A stretch of DNA of 64,000 nucleotides from NCBI GenBank assembly GCA_964636125.1, contig CAZWPX010000006.1, positions 62,001 through 126,000 on the forward strand. Direction: 5' to 3'. This document shows, one piece after another, positions 40,598-48,949 of this stretch. Under the pieces are notes generated by a model. That model was not told the origin of the DNA and ran no database searches. It worked only from the letters and a program-made list of their open reading frames with translations. This stretch comes from CAJINA01 sp964636125. Lineage in GTDB: Bacteria; Desulfobacterota; Desulfobacteria; Desulfobacterales; CAJINA01. The first letter of the stretch is position 1. Each line of letters begins with the position of its first letter. The position numbers and the translations under genes are program-made.

Positions 40598-41419
40598 TTA
40601 CAGCAGTTCGCCGCAATACTTGCAGTGCCGGGCATCGAGGTCATGCCCTTCCGCCGAACAGCTGGGGCAGGCCTGGGTTGTAATCGCTTTCTTCTGGGCC
40701 CCGGCCAGTTCCACCGTTACAATGCCGGTGGGCACCGCGATGATGCCGTATCCGGTAATCATCAGCAGTGACGCCAGAATTTTTCCCAGCACGGTCTGGG
40801 GGGCAATATCGCCATAACCGACAGTTGTCATAGTGACAATGGCCCAGTAAATACTCTGGGGAATGCTGGTAAAGCCGTTTTCCTCACCCTCGATGAGATA
40901 CATGGCCGCACCGACGATCAAAACCACCGTCAGTACAGCGCCCAGAAAGACAATGATCTTTTTCAAGCTGCCCATAAGGGCGGTCCGCAACAGCCGTGCT
41001 TCGCCGACAAAATGCGCCAGCTTCAACACGCGAAATACCCGCAGCAGTCGCAAGGCGCGGATCACGAGCAACGACTGGGTGCCGGTGATCAGCAGGCTCA
41101 GGTAGGTGGGAATAATGGCCAGCAGGTCAACAATGCCGAAAAAACTGGTGGCATATTTCAACGGTCTTGTCACCGTTATTAGGCGAATCACGTATTCGAC
41201 GGTGAACAGGGCCGTGATGATCCACTCCACCGCTCTCAATGCCGGGCCATGGGTTGTCCTGATCCCGGCGACGCTTTCAAGCATCACCACGATAATGCTG
41301 ACCAGGATCAGCACCAGCAGGGCAACGTCAAACACCTTGCCGCCGGCGGTATCCGCCTCAAAAATAATGGTATGCAATTTCTGCCGCCAGCTTTCGGGCG
41401 GGGGCGTTTCCGGGTTCAT
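40598..41419 (-). CDS. Voltage-gated potassium channel with C-terminal zinc ribbon
   Basis: The 273-residue protein has six helices. S4 carries regularly spaced Arg (VIRALRLLRVFRVLKLAHFV) and the pore has the selectivity filter TMTTVGYGDIAPQT. This is the Kv/KvAP architecture of inner-membrane K+ channels. After S6 comes a two-pair Cys motif, CPSCSAEGHDLDARHCKYCG, a zinc-ribbon of about 23 residues, placed at the very C terminus instead of an RCK domain. The ATG at 41419 is chosen over 41446, as the family usually starts there. No operon partners are evident. Confidence 0.9.
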   Translation of the reverse strand: MNPETPPPESWRQKLHTIIFEADTAGGKVFDVALLVLILVSIIVVMLESVAGIRTTHGPALRAVEWIITALFTVEYVIRLITVTRPLKYATSFFGIVDLLAIIPTYLSLLITGTQSLLVIRALRLLRVFRVLKLAHFVGEARLLRTALMGSLKKIIVFLGAVLTVVLIVGAAMYLIEGEENGFTSIPQSIYWAIVTMTTVGYGDIAPQTVLGKILASLLMITGYGIIAVPTGIVTVELAGAQKKAITTQACPSCSAEGHDLDARHCKYCGELL

Positions 41420-41609
41420 GGCAATCGCTTCGAGTGTGGGAAACAAATATCAGCATGCGCAAAACCGCCGGTACCGGTCTGCGCACGCTGCATTACGCTG
41501 GCAGGAAACCCCTCCAGCCGCCGGGCGACCCTTACAGCACCCGGCGCCGGGAGTACTGCCGGCGGCAGGCATTCAGTCCGCCGCCGGTCTCGTCTACAGG
41601 TCAATTACT

Positions 41610-42872
41610 TCATTGCACGGGTTTGAGTTCAACCCTGCGGTTACGCTCACGACCTTCGGGGGTATCGTTGTTGGCAATGGGGCGGGCTTCGCCCAGGCCG
41701 ACGGCTGAAAGTCGCTTTCGGGCAATGCCGGCTTCGATCAGGTACTGCATCACCGCCTTGGCCCGCCGCTCCGAGAGATCGCGGTTATAAGTTGCATTGC
41801 CCACACTGTCAGTGTGTCCCTGGATCTCAATTTTCACATTAGAGTTCTTTTCCAGGACCACGACGACCGCCTCCAGTTCCACTTCGAACTCAGGCTTAAT
41901 CTCGGATTTGTTGGTGTCGAATTCGACACCCTGCAGCACCCAGCAGCCCCGATTGTCCACGAGGGCCCCGCGGGGGGTATCCGGGCAATAGTCATCATCA
42001 TCCAGAACACCGTCGCCATCACTGTCCAGGGGCACCTTTTTTGGCGGCAACGGGCAGCCGCGGGCATCGACCTGGGTCCCGGGCGGTGTGCCGGGACATT
42101 GATCCAGATGGTCGTAGACTCCATCGCCATCGCTGTCCACCGGCGCCTGGGCCTGGGCCTGGGTCAGAAAAACCCGGGTGGCAAAATCCGCCATGGAATC
42201 GCCATCAAGGGTATCCTCGGCCTGGGTGAAGAAACCACAGCCGGCGGCCCGGGCCAGGCCCTGCATCAATTCCTTACCGGACGGGTCATCACCAACCAGG
42301 ATGGGATAGACACACAGGCGGTCACCGAACTTTTCATTCGCCCGGGCACCCGCTTCCAGGGGCGCCATGCCCATATCGAGGCCATCGCTGATGATCAGGA
42401 TGGCAAGCTTACCGGTCTCATGATCCAACAGCCCCTGATTGGCATCGATCGCCTTGGCCATGGGCGTGGTTCCACCGGCACTGGTCAATTTTTCCAGATT
42501 GCTGGCCAGCGCTTCGGTTCGATAGGGCAGCAGCTGTTGGTGAATGACGGTGTGCTTGCGGCTGACCTCCCGGGCATGACCAAAAGAGATAAATGCATCC
42601 TCATAACCGAGTTCCGGCAGGATGAGGTTCAAGCGCTTGACAAATTCTTTGGCCGTTTCAAACTTGACCAGCCCCATGTCCCGGTTGGCCATGGAAGACG
42701 AGGCATCAAACAGGGTCACAAAACTGTCCACCTTGCGGTCATACCCGTCCGCGGAAAGGTTAGTGGGTTGGAACGGCGGCATCGTCCGGGCCGGCTGCGC
42801 GGCACAGGCCGCCAGGGACAGGCTGATCAACAACAACATGGCTATCAACAAAGGTTGTCGGTGTCCGTGCAT
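41610..42872 (-). CDS. Lipoprotein with VWA domain, thrombospondin-3 repeats and OmpA peptidoglycan-binding domain
   Basis: The 420-residue protein has a lipoprotein signal with LAAC (Cys 23). A von Willebrand A domain spans about 45-215 (MIDAS VTLFDASSSMANRD; LIISDGLDMGM). Two calcium-binding thrombospondin-3 repeats, DSDGDGVYDHLDQCPGTP and DSDGDGVLDDDDYCPDTP, are each closed by a RGC element. An OmpA domain follows (about 310-420; IEIQGHTDSVGNATYNRDLS and ARKRLSAVGLGEARPIANND). It would sit in the outer membrane, grip peptidoglycan, and use VWA for metal-dependent contacts. It is followed 27 bp upstream by mscS on the same strand. Confidence 0.93.
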   Translation of the reverse strand: MHGHRQPLLIAMLLLISLSLAACAAQPARTMPPFQPTNLSADGYDRKVDSFVTLFDASSSMANRDMGLVKFETAKEFVKRLNLILPELGYEDAFISFGHAREVSRKHTVIHQQLLPYRTEALASNLEKLTSAGGTTPMAKAIDANQGLLDHETGKLAILIISDGLDMGMAPLEAGARANEKFGDRLCVYPILVGDDPSGKELMQGLARAAGCGFFTQAEDTLDGDSMADFATRVFLTQAQAQAPVDSDGDGVYDHLDQCPGTPPGTQVDARGCPLPPKKVPLDSDGDGVLDDDDYCPDTPRGALVDNRGCWVLQGVEFDTNKSEIKPEFEVELEAVVVVLEKNSNVKIEIQGHTDSVGNATYNRDLSERRAKAVMQYLIEAGIARKRLSAVGLGEARPIANNDTPEGRERNRRVELKPVQ

Positions 42873-42899
42873 TTTCTCCTCCTTACTTTGTGAGTGATA

Positions 42900-43751
42900 T
42901 CATTCGTTAAGCTGTGTTCGTTCAGAAATGGCAAGTTTTGGTTCCTGAAAAAGGTGCAGGTCCTGCTGGGGATACGGAATACTGATGCCTTCCTCATCGA
43001 AACGAACCTTTATTTGTTCGGTCAGGTTAAAATAGACATCCCAGTAGTCCCCGGTGTTCACCCAGGGCCTTACGACGAAATTAACGCTGCTGTCAGCGAG
43101 TTCGGATACGGCGATCTTGGGCGCCGGTTTGTCAAGGACCCGGTCATCGGACTGGACGATCTCGGTCAACACCTTTTTGGCCAGCGCAATATCATCATCA
43201 TATCCGATCCCGGCCACCAGGTCGATACGCCGGGTGGGGTTGGCATTGACATTGGTAATGACATCGCTGGTCACGCTGCTGTTGGGCACGATGATCCGCT
43301 GGTTGTCGGCCGTGTTTAAAACCGTGTTGAAAATGTTGATCCGCTCCACGGTCCCGCTGACACCGGCTGTCTCCACCCTGTCGCCGACTTTAAAGGGGCG
43401 AAAGAGCACCAGCATCACCCCGGAGGCAAAGTTGGATAAAGAGTCTTTGAGCGCCAGCCCCACGGCCAGGCCGGCCGCACCGACAATGGTCAAAAAGGAG
43501 GCGGTGTTGATACCCAGCTGGCCGGCCGCTGCTATCAGGACCAGGACCATCAGGGTGTAATAGGTGATGTTCTCCAGAAACCCGGTCAGGGTGACGTCGA
43601 TGCCGTTCTTTTCCAGGACTTTCGACAGCAACACCGCAATTTTGCGGGCCAGCCAGCGGCCAACGATGAGAATCAGGATGGCGGCCGCCACTTTCAGGGA
43701 ATAGTCACTCGCCCAGGTGACCACCACATTGTAAGTTTTTTCCACGTCCAT
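42900..43751 (-). CDS. mscS: Small-conductance mechanosensitive channel (MscS family)
   Basis: The 283-residue protein, close to the 286 of E. coli MscS, has three N-terminal helices. The pore helix TM3 is Gly/Ala-rich (GAAGLAVGLALKDSLSNFAS) and GVMLVLFRPFKVGDRVETAG starts the cytoplasmic beta domain. The C-terminal alpha/beta domain follows (PNSSVTSDVITNVNANPTRR). It releases solutes on hypo-osmotic shock. It precedes the OmpA/VWA lipoprotein on the minus strand and both concern the cell envelope, so an operon is likely. Confidence 0.95.
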   Translation of the reverse strand: MDVEKTYNVVVTWASDYSLKVAAAILILIVGRWLARKIAVLLSKVLEKNGIDVTLTGFLENITYYTLMVLVLIAAAGQLGINTASFLTIVGAAGLAVGLALKDSLSNFASGVMLVLFRPFKVGDRVETAGVSGTVERINIFNTVLNTADNQRIIVPNSSVTSDVITNVNANPTRRIDLVAGIGYDDDIALAKKVLTEIVQSDDRVLDKPAPKIAVSELADSSVNFVVRPWVNTGDYWDVYFNLTEQIKVRFDEEGISIPYPQQDLHLFQEPKLAISERTQLNE

Positions 43752-44151
43752 AATAACTCCTGTTTTGCATTGATGCGGTCATGCCCCGGAAATCGCGGAT
43801 GGTTGCAATCTGCATATCTGATATTCCGGGATCGTTTGGGATTGAATTTCAGGTAATCACGATCATAACAGCAATTAATATGCCATCAATGAATCCGAGT
43901 GCCCTGATCGTATTCAAAGGCAGACAGTAAATAGAAAGCGCGTTTCCGTTGTCAAATGATGTCTCATATATTGTGGTTGGGAATTTATAATGGTGATTCA
44001 GAATCAAAATATAGTCGAGATTTTCCTAAACAGCCAGAAAAATCAAATCAAAGGCGTCTCAAAACCGGCGGGCTGTTCCAGCCTGTCCGGGCCTTGAGAC
44101 AGTGTTGTCTCAAGGTTGCCGGACTGTCCTGATTCTATCATATGGAAACAT
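43752..44151. other. 400-bp spacer between ferritin-like gene and mscS
   Basis: There is no gene. Its main structure is the long hairpin at 44085-44124, listed separately. The rest is AT-rich and shows no repeat family or promoter that I could defend. Confidence 0.45.
44085..44124. repeat. 40-bp hairpin with perfect 10-bp core
   Basis: CCTTGAGACA (44092-44101) pairs perfectly with TGTCTCAAGG (44106-44115) over GTGT. Outside it GTCCGG (44085-44090) pairs with CCGGAC (44119-44124). No T-run follows on either strand, so it is more like a REP unit or a processing site than an intrinsic terminator. Confidence 0.7.
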
Positions 44152-44652
44152 TTAAAATGGCCAGAACTGGTTGTCGTTCCATATGGCTTCCTTCAGTGTC
44201 TGATCCAGATCTGCCAGAAAAGCAAGATGCCCTTTCTCCCAGTCCGCCAGCCAATCGTACAGGTCTTTTTCCTGGGGATCATCGGTCGTCGCAGCCCGCT
44301 TGGCATAAAGATTGACGGCCCGTTCCTCCATGAGCATGGCGGCCGAAATGGCCGCGGCCTCAAAATCAGCGGCGGCAATCTGCTGTTTAACTTTGTCCGT
44401 CAACACCAGCTCCGGCATCGGCTGCCCCTGGGTATTTTTAGCGTCCAGGGCGACAAACTTTTGATTTGACCGGTAAGACTTGAGCTGTTCGTTCAGGATG
44501 TGCATGTGCTGCTGCTCTTCCGCGACCATGGTTTCAAAAAATTCCCGGACTGCCTCGTTCTCGGCCTGGGCGGCCACTTTCTGGTAAAAAGCTCGGCCGC
44601 GGCGTTCTAGTAATATGGCCTCTTTTAAAATATTCAAAGCGGTGTCTGACAT
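44152..44652 (-). CDS. Ferritin-like / rubrerythrin-type diiron protein
   Basis: The 166-residue four-helix protein has two metal-binding halves: LERRGRAFYQKVA with EEQQHMHIL (Glu and ExxH), and MEERAVNLYAKRA with EKGHLAFL (Glu and ExxH). These are the ligands of rubrerythrin-type diiron sites. The C-terminal rubredoxin domain of true rubrerythrin is absent. Such proteins reduce peroxide or sense iron and oxygen in anaerobes. The gene is divergent from the SLC13 permease. No SD other than CTCCC complement (GGGAGG) just upstream is needed; it is well placed. Confidence 0.88.
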   Translation of the reverse strand: MSDTALNILKEAILLERRGRAFYQKVAAQAENEAVREFFETMVAEEQQHMHILNEQLKSYRSNQKFVALDAKNTQGQPMPELVLTDKVKQQIAAADFEAAAISAAMLMEERAVNLYAKRAATTDDPQEKDLYDWLADWEKGHLAFLADLDQTLKEAIWNDNQFWPF

Positions 44653-44920
44653 TGATTTTCCTCCCGTTATAGATTTGGTTTAGCTTAGAAATAAATCAGT
44701 AGGCATTATGCTTTATCAGCACCGCAATGGCAAGTAACAATGGCCCCGGAGAGAAATTACAGCCCTCCAAAGCACTTTCTGTTTTGTAAAAATAGAAACC
44801 GTGGTTACATTGGATTTTGTTTTAAGCACTTGTTTGAACCTGCTAGGCACAGAACCATTCCGCCGCCGCCAGCAAGCGCAGACAGGCTTGATCTTGAACC
44901 CGGTTTTTAAGGTTGACTTG
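44653..44920. other. Divergent spacer before the SLC13 permease
   Basis: This 268-bp stretch lies between divergent genes and should contain both promoters. No -35/-10 pair stood out. A frame extends from 44801 into the permease gene but looks non-coding. Confidence 0.4.
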
Positions 44921-46711
44921 ATGTTGGATCCCGAAATACAAATCTGGCTGGTTTCATTTCTTCTGGCCGCCACCCTGGCGCTGTTGGTTTCCGAGAAAAT
45001 TTCTGTCGAGAAGACAGCCATCGGGATCATGGTGGCCCTGGCTTTAACCGGGATCCTGACCCCCCGGGAAGCCGTCGCCGGCTTTGCCAATCCTGCGGTT
45101 ATTACCGTGGCGGCCATGTTTCTTATAAGCCGGGGGCTCATTCGCACCGGGGCCGTGGGGTTTGCAACTGAAATGGTCCTGCGGTTTTCAAAAGGCAACC
45201 AGGCCTTCGCCACGCTGCTCGTCTTTGTGACCGTGGCCTTTGCCTCGGCCTTTATCAACAATACGCCGGTGGTGGTCTTATTCATTCCGATTGTCATGGC
45301 CCTGAGCTGTGAATACAGTTTTTCCCCTTCAAAGCTGCTGATCCCTTTGTCTTATGTGTCAATCCTGGCGGGCACCTGCACCCTGATCGGCACCTCCACC
45401 AATATCATCGTCAGCGATCTGGCCGCCACTTCGGGCTACGAACAGCTCACCATGTTTGAACTGGGCCGGATTGGGGTTCCCATTGCCGCTATCGGCATGT
45501 TTTTCCTCTTTGTCGTCGCCCCCAAACTGCTGCCGGCGCGGACCGCCCCGGTTTGTGAACTGGACCAGGGCAAGGCCAAACGTTACCTGGCCGAATTGAT
45601 CGTGCCGGCCAACAGCCCCCTGATCGACCAGGGACACCTGGTAGAGTACTGTGAAGAAGCTTTGGGTTTAAGCATAATTGAGATTTTTCGACAGGGTCAT
45701 ATTCTGGACCCGTCCAGGAGCCGCACATCCGCCCAGCCAAAGGATATTCTGCTGGTAAAAGGGTCGGCTGAAGACCTCCTGTCATGCTTAAAGAAACAGG
45801 TTCTGGAGCTCGCCCACGGCGAGGAAGACATGACCTTCGGGGGCGGCCTGAAAGATGATCTGATCATCGAACTGATTGTACCGCCCCTGTCGACCCTGTT
45901 GCGGGAACCGCTGCTGTCAACCGCTCTCCAGCATGATCCCGACATCCGGATCATTGCCATCCGCAGCCGCCGCAGCCACTACTCTTCGCGCAAGATACAG
46001 CAGGTCAAGCTGAAGGTGGGAGATATCATCCTGGTTCGCTGTCCGCGCGACAAGGTTTCAAAAATCAGGAACAGTACCGATTTTGTGATCATAGAGGACA
46101 TTCACCACGCCATGATCGACAAAGAGAAGGCCGGGATTGCGGCCAGTATCTTCTCAGGCGTGGTTCTGGCAGCCAGCCTGGGACTGGCGGACATCATGAT
46201 CTGCTCCCTGACCGGGGTCCTGCTGATGACCCTCACCCACTGCTTCAGTCTGAAAGATGCTTACCGCTCCCTGCAGTCAGAGGTCCTGCTGCTGATTGTC
46301 GGCACAATTGCCCTGGGGCTGGCCATGCAAAAAACGGGCGCGACCGGGCTGTATGCGAATCTTTTCCTCAACCTGTTTCAAGGCGCCAGCCCCAACCTGG
46401 TTCTTTTCGGCATCATTGTACTGGCCAGTATCTGCACCCATGTCCTGAGCAATAATGCCACTGCGGTGCTCCTGCTCCCCATTGCCATATCGACGGCTAT
46501 TTCATTGGGGGTGGACCCCAAACCATTTGTTATCGGCATCTGCTTCGGCGCCAGTGCCTGTTATGCCTCCCCCATCGGCTATCAGACCAACCTGCTGGTC
46601 TACGGGCCGGGCGGGTACCGGTTTTCGGACTACATCAAATTGGGCCTGCCGCTGAACCTGCTGGTCATCGGGCTGGCGGCCGTTTTGATCCCCATGGCCT
46701 GGCCGCTTTGA
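44921..46711 (+). CDS. SLC13/DASS-type permease with two TrkA-C domains
   Basis: The 596-residue protein has about eleven helices in two groups, split by two RCK-C (TrkA C) domains at about residues 215-390 (DIIGLVKG-like IDQGHLVEYCEEALGLSIIE and VKLKVGDIILVRCPRDKV). The transporter has twin motifs ASAFINNTPVVVLFIPI and THVLSNNATAVLLLPIAIS, the repeated NNT/NNA sites that bind Na+ and carboxylate or sulfate in this family. The ATG at 44921 follows AAGG by 9 nt; residues encoded upstream look non-coding. Substrates in the family include sulfate, citrate and succinate; none can be chosen here. Confidence 0.9.
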   Translation: MLDPEIQIWLVSFLLAATLALLVSEKISVEKTAIGIMVALALTGILTPREAVAGFANPAVITVAAMFLISRGLIRTGAVGFATEMVLRFSKGNQAFATLLVFVTVAFASAFINNTPVVVLFIPIVMALSCEYSFSPSKLLIPLSYVSILAGTCTLIGTSTNIIVSDLAATSGYEQLTMFELGRIGVPIAAIGMFFLFVVAPKLLPARTAPVCELDQGKAKRYLAELIVPANSPLIDQGHLVEYCEEALGLSIIEIFRQGHILDPSRSRTSAQPKDILLVKGSAEDLLSCLKKQVLELAHGEEDMTFGGGLKDDLIIELIVPPLSTLLREPLLSTALQHDPDIRIIAIRSRRSHYSSRKIQQVKLKVGDIILVRCPRDKVSKIRNSTDFVIIEDIHHAMIDKEKAGIAASIFSGVVLAASLGLADIMICSLTGVLLMTLTHCFSLKDAYRSLQSEVLLLIVGTIALGLAMQKTGATGLYANLFLNLFQGASPNLVLFGIIVLASICTHVLSNNATAVLLLPIAISTAISLGVDPKPFVIGICFGASACYASPIGYQTNLLVYGPGGYRFSDYIKLGLPLNLLVIGLAAVLIPMAWPL

Positions 46712-46734
46712 ACACTTTTATCAGACTGCCTGGC

Positions 46735-48261
46735 TCAGGGCTTGATGGCGGGAAATTCCATACAGAAGGTGGCACCGGGAGCGGGGGTGTTGTTTTCCAG
46801 GCGAATATCACCGCCCTGGTCCTTAACGATGCCGTAAGACAAAAAGAGCCCCAGGCCAGTCCCTTCATCATGGGGCTTGGTTGAAAAATAGGGATCGAAA
46901 ACCCGGTTGAGCGCTTTTTCCGGAATCCCCTGGCCGGTATCAGACACGCAGACATGCAGGCGCTCGCCATCAGGCGTCAGGGCCGTGCGCACACTCAGCT
47001 GCTTTTCCGGGGAGTCCTGCATGGCTGCGACGGCGTTGGAAAAGAAGTTTAACAACACTTCTTCAATCAGGTGTTTATCAATCCGCACCGGCGGCAGATC
47101 GCGGCCCAGCTCTGTTTGGGCTACGACACCCTTCAGCCGCAGTTCCGGGACGTATAAATTCAGGGTTGACCGTATCAGGGCATTCATGTCACAGGGTTGT
47201 ACCGATTTTACCGACACGCGCGAAAACCGGCCGAGATCTTTGGTAATCGCCACGATTCGCTTGAGCTGGGCGTTGCAGATATCCAGGGCGTCGAGGGCTT
47301 TTTCAGACAAGTTTTCAGTCATTTGCATCAGTTGCAGCCGGATGGAAACAATATTCGTCGGGTTCAGTATTTCGTGGGCGATGCCGGCGGCGAGCTGCCC
47401 GATGGCCGCCAGCTTTTCCGACTGCACCAGCATCTCCTGGGTGGTTTCCAGCTCCTGCAGTATATTCTCCAGCCTTTTTTGCGCCTGGTGCCAGTCCGTC
47501 ATATCCCGGGCCACGCAGATCACCCCTGCATTTTGCAGGTTCCTGTCCGGATCGGCATAGAACACGGAGCTGTTGAAGCTGACCGGCACCTGCTCGCCGG
47601 TGCAGGTCCGAACTTTCAACTCCTGGCTCTCGGTATGGCCGTTTTGTATGACCTGCAGGCATTGAGCCTCGACCTTTTCAGGATCTTCATCAATAAAATC
47701 TTTCATATTGCTGCCGACCAGTTTTTCGTCAGTCGACGCCAGCAAACGGCAGCCAGCCGAGTTCACCTTGACGATTTCCTGCTTCATATTCAGCACGAAG
47801 ACGGCATCCACCATTGAATCCAGAATACTCTCGGAATATCGCCCGGCCTGCCGCAGGGAGGCATCCAGGTCCAGAAAGCGAATACCCGTATTGAGCCGGG
47901 CATCGAGTTCTTCTTTCTGAAACGGTTTGCGCAGGTAATCATCGGCCCCGGCACTGAGGCCGGCCACGATATCTTCGGTGGTGTCCTTGGCCGTCAGCAG
48001 CAGGATGTAGATATAGCCGGGGCTGGACCGTTTTCGAATGGCCTCGCACAGCTCAAGGCCATCCATTTCCGGCATCAGCCAGTCGGTAATCACGATGGGA
48101 TAATGGCGTTGCGCCATAAGGGCCAGAGCCTCTTTGCCATTAAGAGCAGTGGTCACCTCGTGGCCGCTTTTTTCCAGTACGCGGGCCAGGATATGCCGGG
48201 CGGTGCGGTCATCTTCCACCGCCAATATCGGGTAGGTGTGGGTGGGTTGCTGTGGTTGCAT
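46735..48261 (-). CDS. Hybrid response regulator / PAS / histidine kinase
   Basis: The 508-residue soluble protein has a receiver domain (about 10-125; AVEDDRTARHILARVLEK, phospho-Asp in VITDWLMPEMDG, Lys in YLRKPF). A PAS domain follows (about 145-265; ILDSMVDAVFVLNMKQEIVK). The kinase core has H box IGQLAAGIAHEILNPTNIVS, N box LLNFFSNAVAAM, G1 VSDTGQGIP and G2 GTGLGLFLSYGIVKDQGG. With the receiver at the N terminus and no membrane helix, it relays a signal from another kinase. The ATG at 48261 with AGGGGG upstream is preferred over 48330. It converges with the SLC13 permease gene with only 23 bp between, so joint function is uncertain. Confidence 0.92.
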   Translation of the reverse strand: MQPQQPTHTYPILAVEDDRTARHILARVLEKSGHEVTTALNGKEALALMAQRHYPIVITDWLMPEMDGLELCEAIRKRSSPGYIYILLLTAKDTTEDIVAGLSAGADDYLRKPFQKEELDARLNTGIRFLDLDASLRQAGRYSESILDSMVDAVFVLNMKQEIVKVNSAGCRLLASTDEKLVGSNMKDFIDEDPEKVEAQCLQVIQNGHTESQELKVRTCTGEQVPVSFNSSVFYADPDRNLQNAGVICVARDMTDWHQAQKRLENILQELETTQEMLVQSEKLAAIGQLAAGIAHEILNPTNIVSIRLQLMQMTENLSEKALDALDICNAQLKRIVAITKDLGRFSRVSVKSVQPCDMNALIRSTLNLYVPELRLKGVVAQTELGRDLPPVRIDKHLIEEVLLNFFSNAVAAMQDSPEKQLSVRTALTPDGERLHVCVSDTGQGIPEKALNRVFDPYFSTKPHDEGTGLGLFLSYGIVKDQGGDIRLENNTPAPGATFCMEFPAIKP

Positions 48262-48788
48262 GCTGGCCCCCTGGGTTATGGTCGCGCGGTTGACGCGGCA
48301 ATCGAAATGCAGGCTTGCAAACGGTATCATAACCTGATGCCCGGCGTACAGTCAACCCGGGTATGGCTTTGAATCTAATGGGCAAATAGTCCGGCCTGCG
48401 GCCAAAGTTATCCACTGCCGCCGTATTCGAAAATCCGCAGTGCCGCTTCCGGGCTTTAAATAGCCCAAAGACCTCTGGCTCAACACCGGCCGGACCTTGT
48501 TTTTACCATAATACGCCTTAAATTGATGCGCTGCCAGCAGCAAAATCGCGGATGAGGTGGCCATGGTGGGTGAAGCAAATACCGGCCTGCTGATCCTGGA
48601 TCGTGAACTGGGCGGCCGCGCCTTCCCGGCAGGATCACCCCTTGATCCTGCGGCTTACAGCCAGGGCGATTGAAAACCGGCCTGAGCGGTGGGTCGGCAA
48701 CCGCTCATTAAGCGACGTCGGTCTGCCTGCGGTTTATGTTTGCGCCCCCGAAGAGCCAGTCAAATGCACCCGTCTGCCCAGAAAACAG
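48262..48788. other. Gene-free stretch upstream of the ABC importer
   Basis: No credible gene was found. GCAGGATCA (48629-48637) and TGATCCTGC (48643-48651) form a perfect 9-bp hairpin. A 36-codon frame at 48563-48673 with codon-like composition (MVGEANTGLLILDRELGGRA) has no known relative and may be a decayed gene end. Confidence 0.4.
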
Positions 48789-48817
48789 TTGACAGGCAAC
48801 AACAAAGCTATTAGGCA
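48789..48817 (+). promoter_or_regulatory. Candidate promoter of the ABC importer operon
   Basis: TTGACA at 48789-48794 and TAGGCA at 48812-48817 are 17 bp apart. Transcription from about 48824 would give a leader of about 125 nt that starts with the CTGCC/GGCAG hairpin (48829-48842). Confidence 0.45.
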
Positions 48818-48828
48818 TATGCTCAAAA

Positions 48829-48929
48829 CTGCCTGAAGGCAGGGCTCCACGTCGAAATCCACATTGTCCATGCAAGGCCACGAAGGTTGTTCCGTTTGAA
48901 TGCGGGCGTTTCATGGCCTTTTTGTTTTT
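48829..48929 (+). promoter_or_regulatory. Leader RNA with intrinsic terminator hairpin (possible riboswitch or attenuator)
   Basis: A small hairpin CTGCC-TGAA-GGCAG (48829-48842) is followed by GGCCACGAA (48876-48884), which pairs with TTCATGGCC (48910-48918) with one non-Watson-Crick pair. Directly after comes TTTTTGTTTTT (48919-48929). This terminator stands only 20 bp before the start codon of the importer gene, so it must be read through for expression. No known riboswitch consensus was matched; the ligand is unknown. Confidence 0.55.
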
Positions 48930-48949
48930 AGAAAGGAAGTATAAAAACC

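Noticed and set aside
48563..48673. Small gene of 36 codons before the ABC importer
   Set aside because: It has codon-like composition but no SD of quality, no relative, and a hairpin inside it; a decayed gene end is equally likely.
48829..48929. Cobalamin, TPP or Moco riboswitch
   Set aside because: None of the conserved boxes of these classes that I could recall (for example GCCACTG or CTGAGA) is present. Only the terminator shape is supported.
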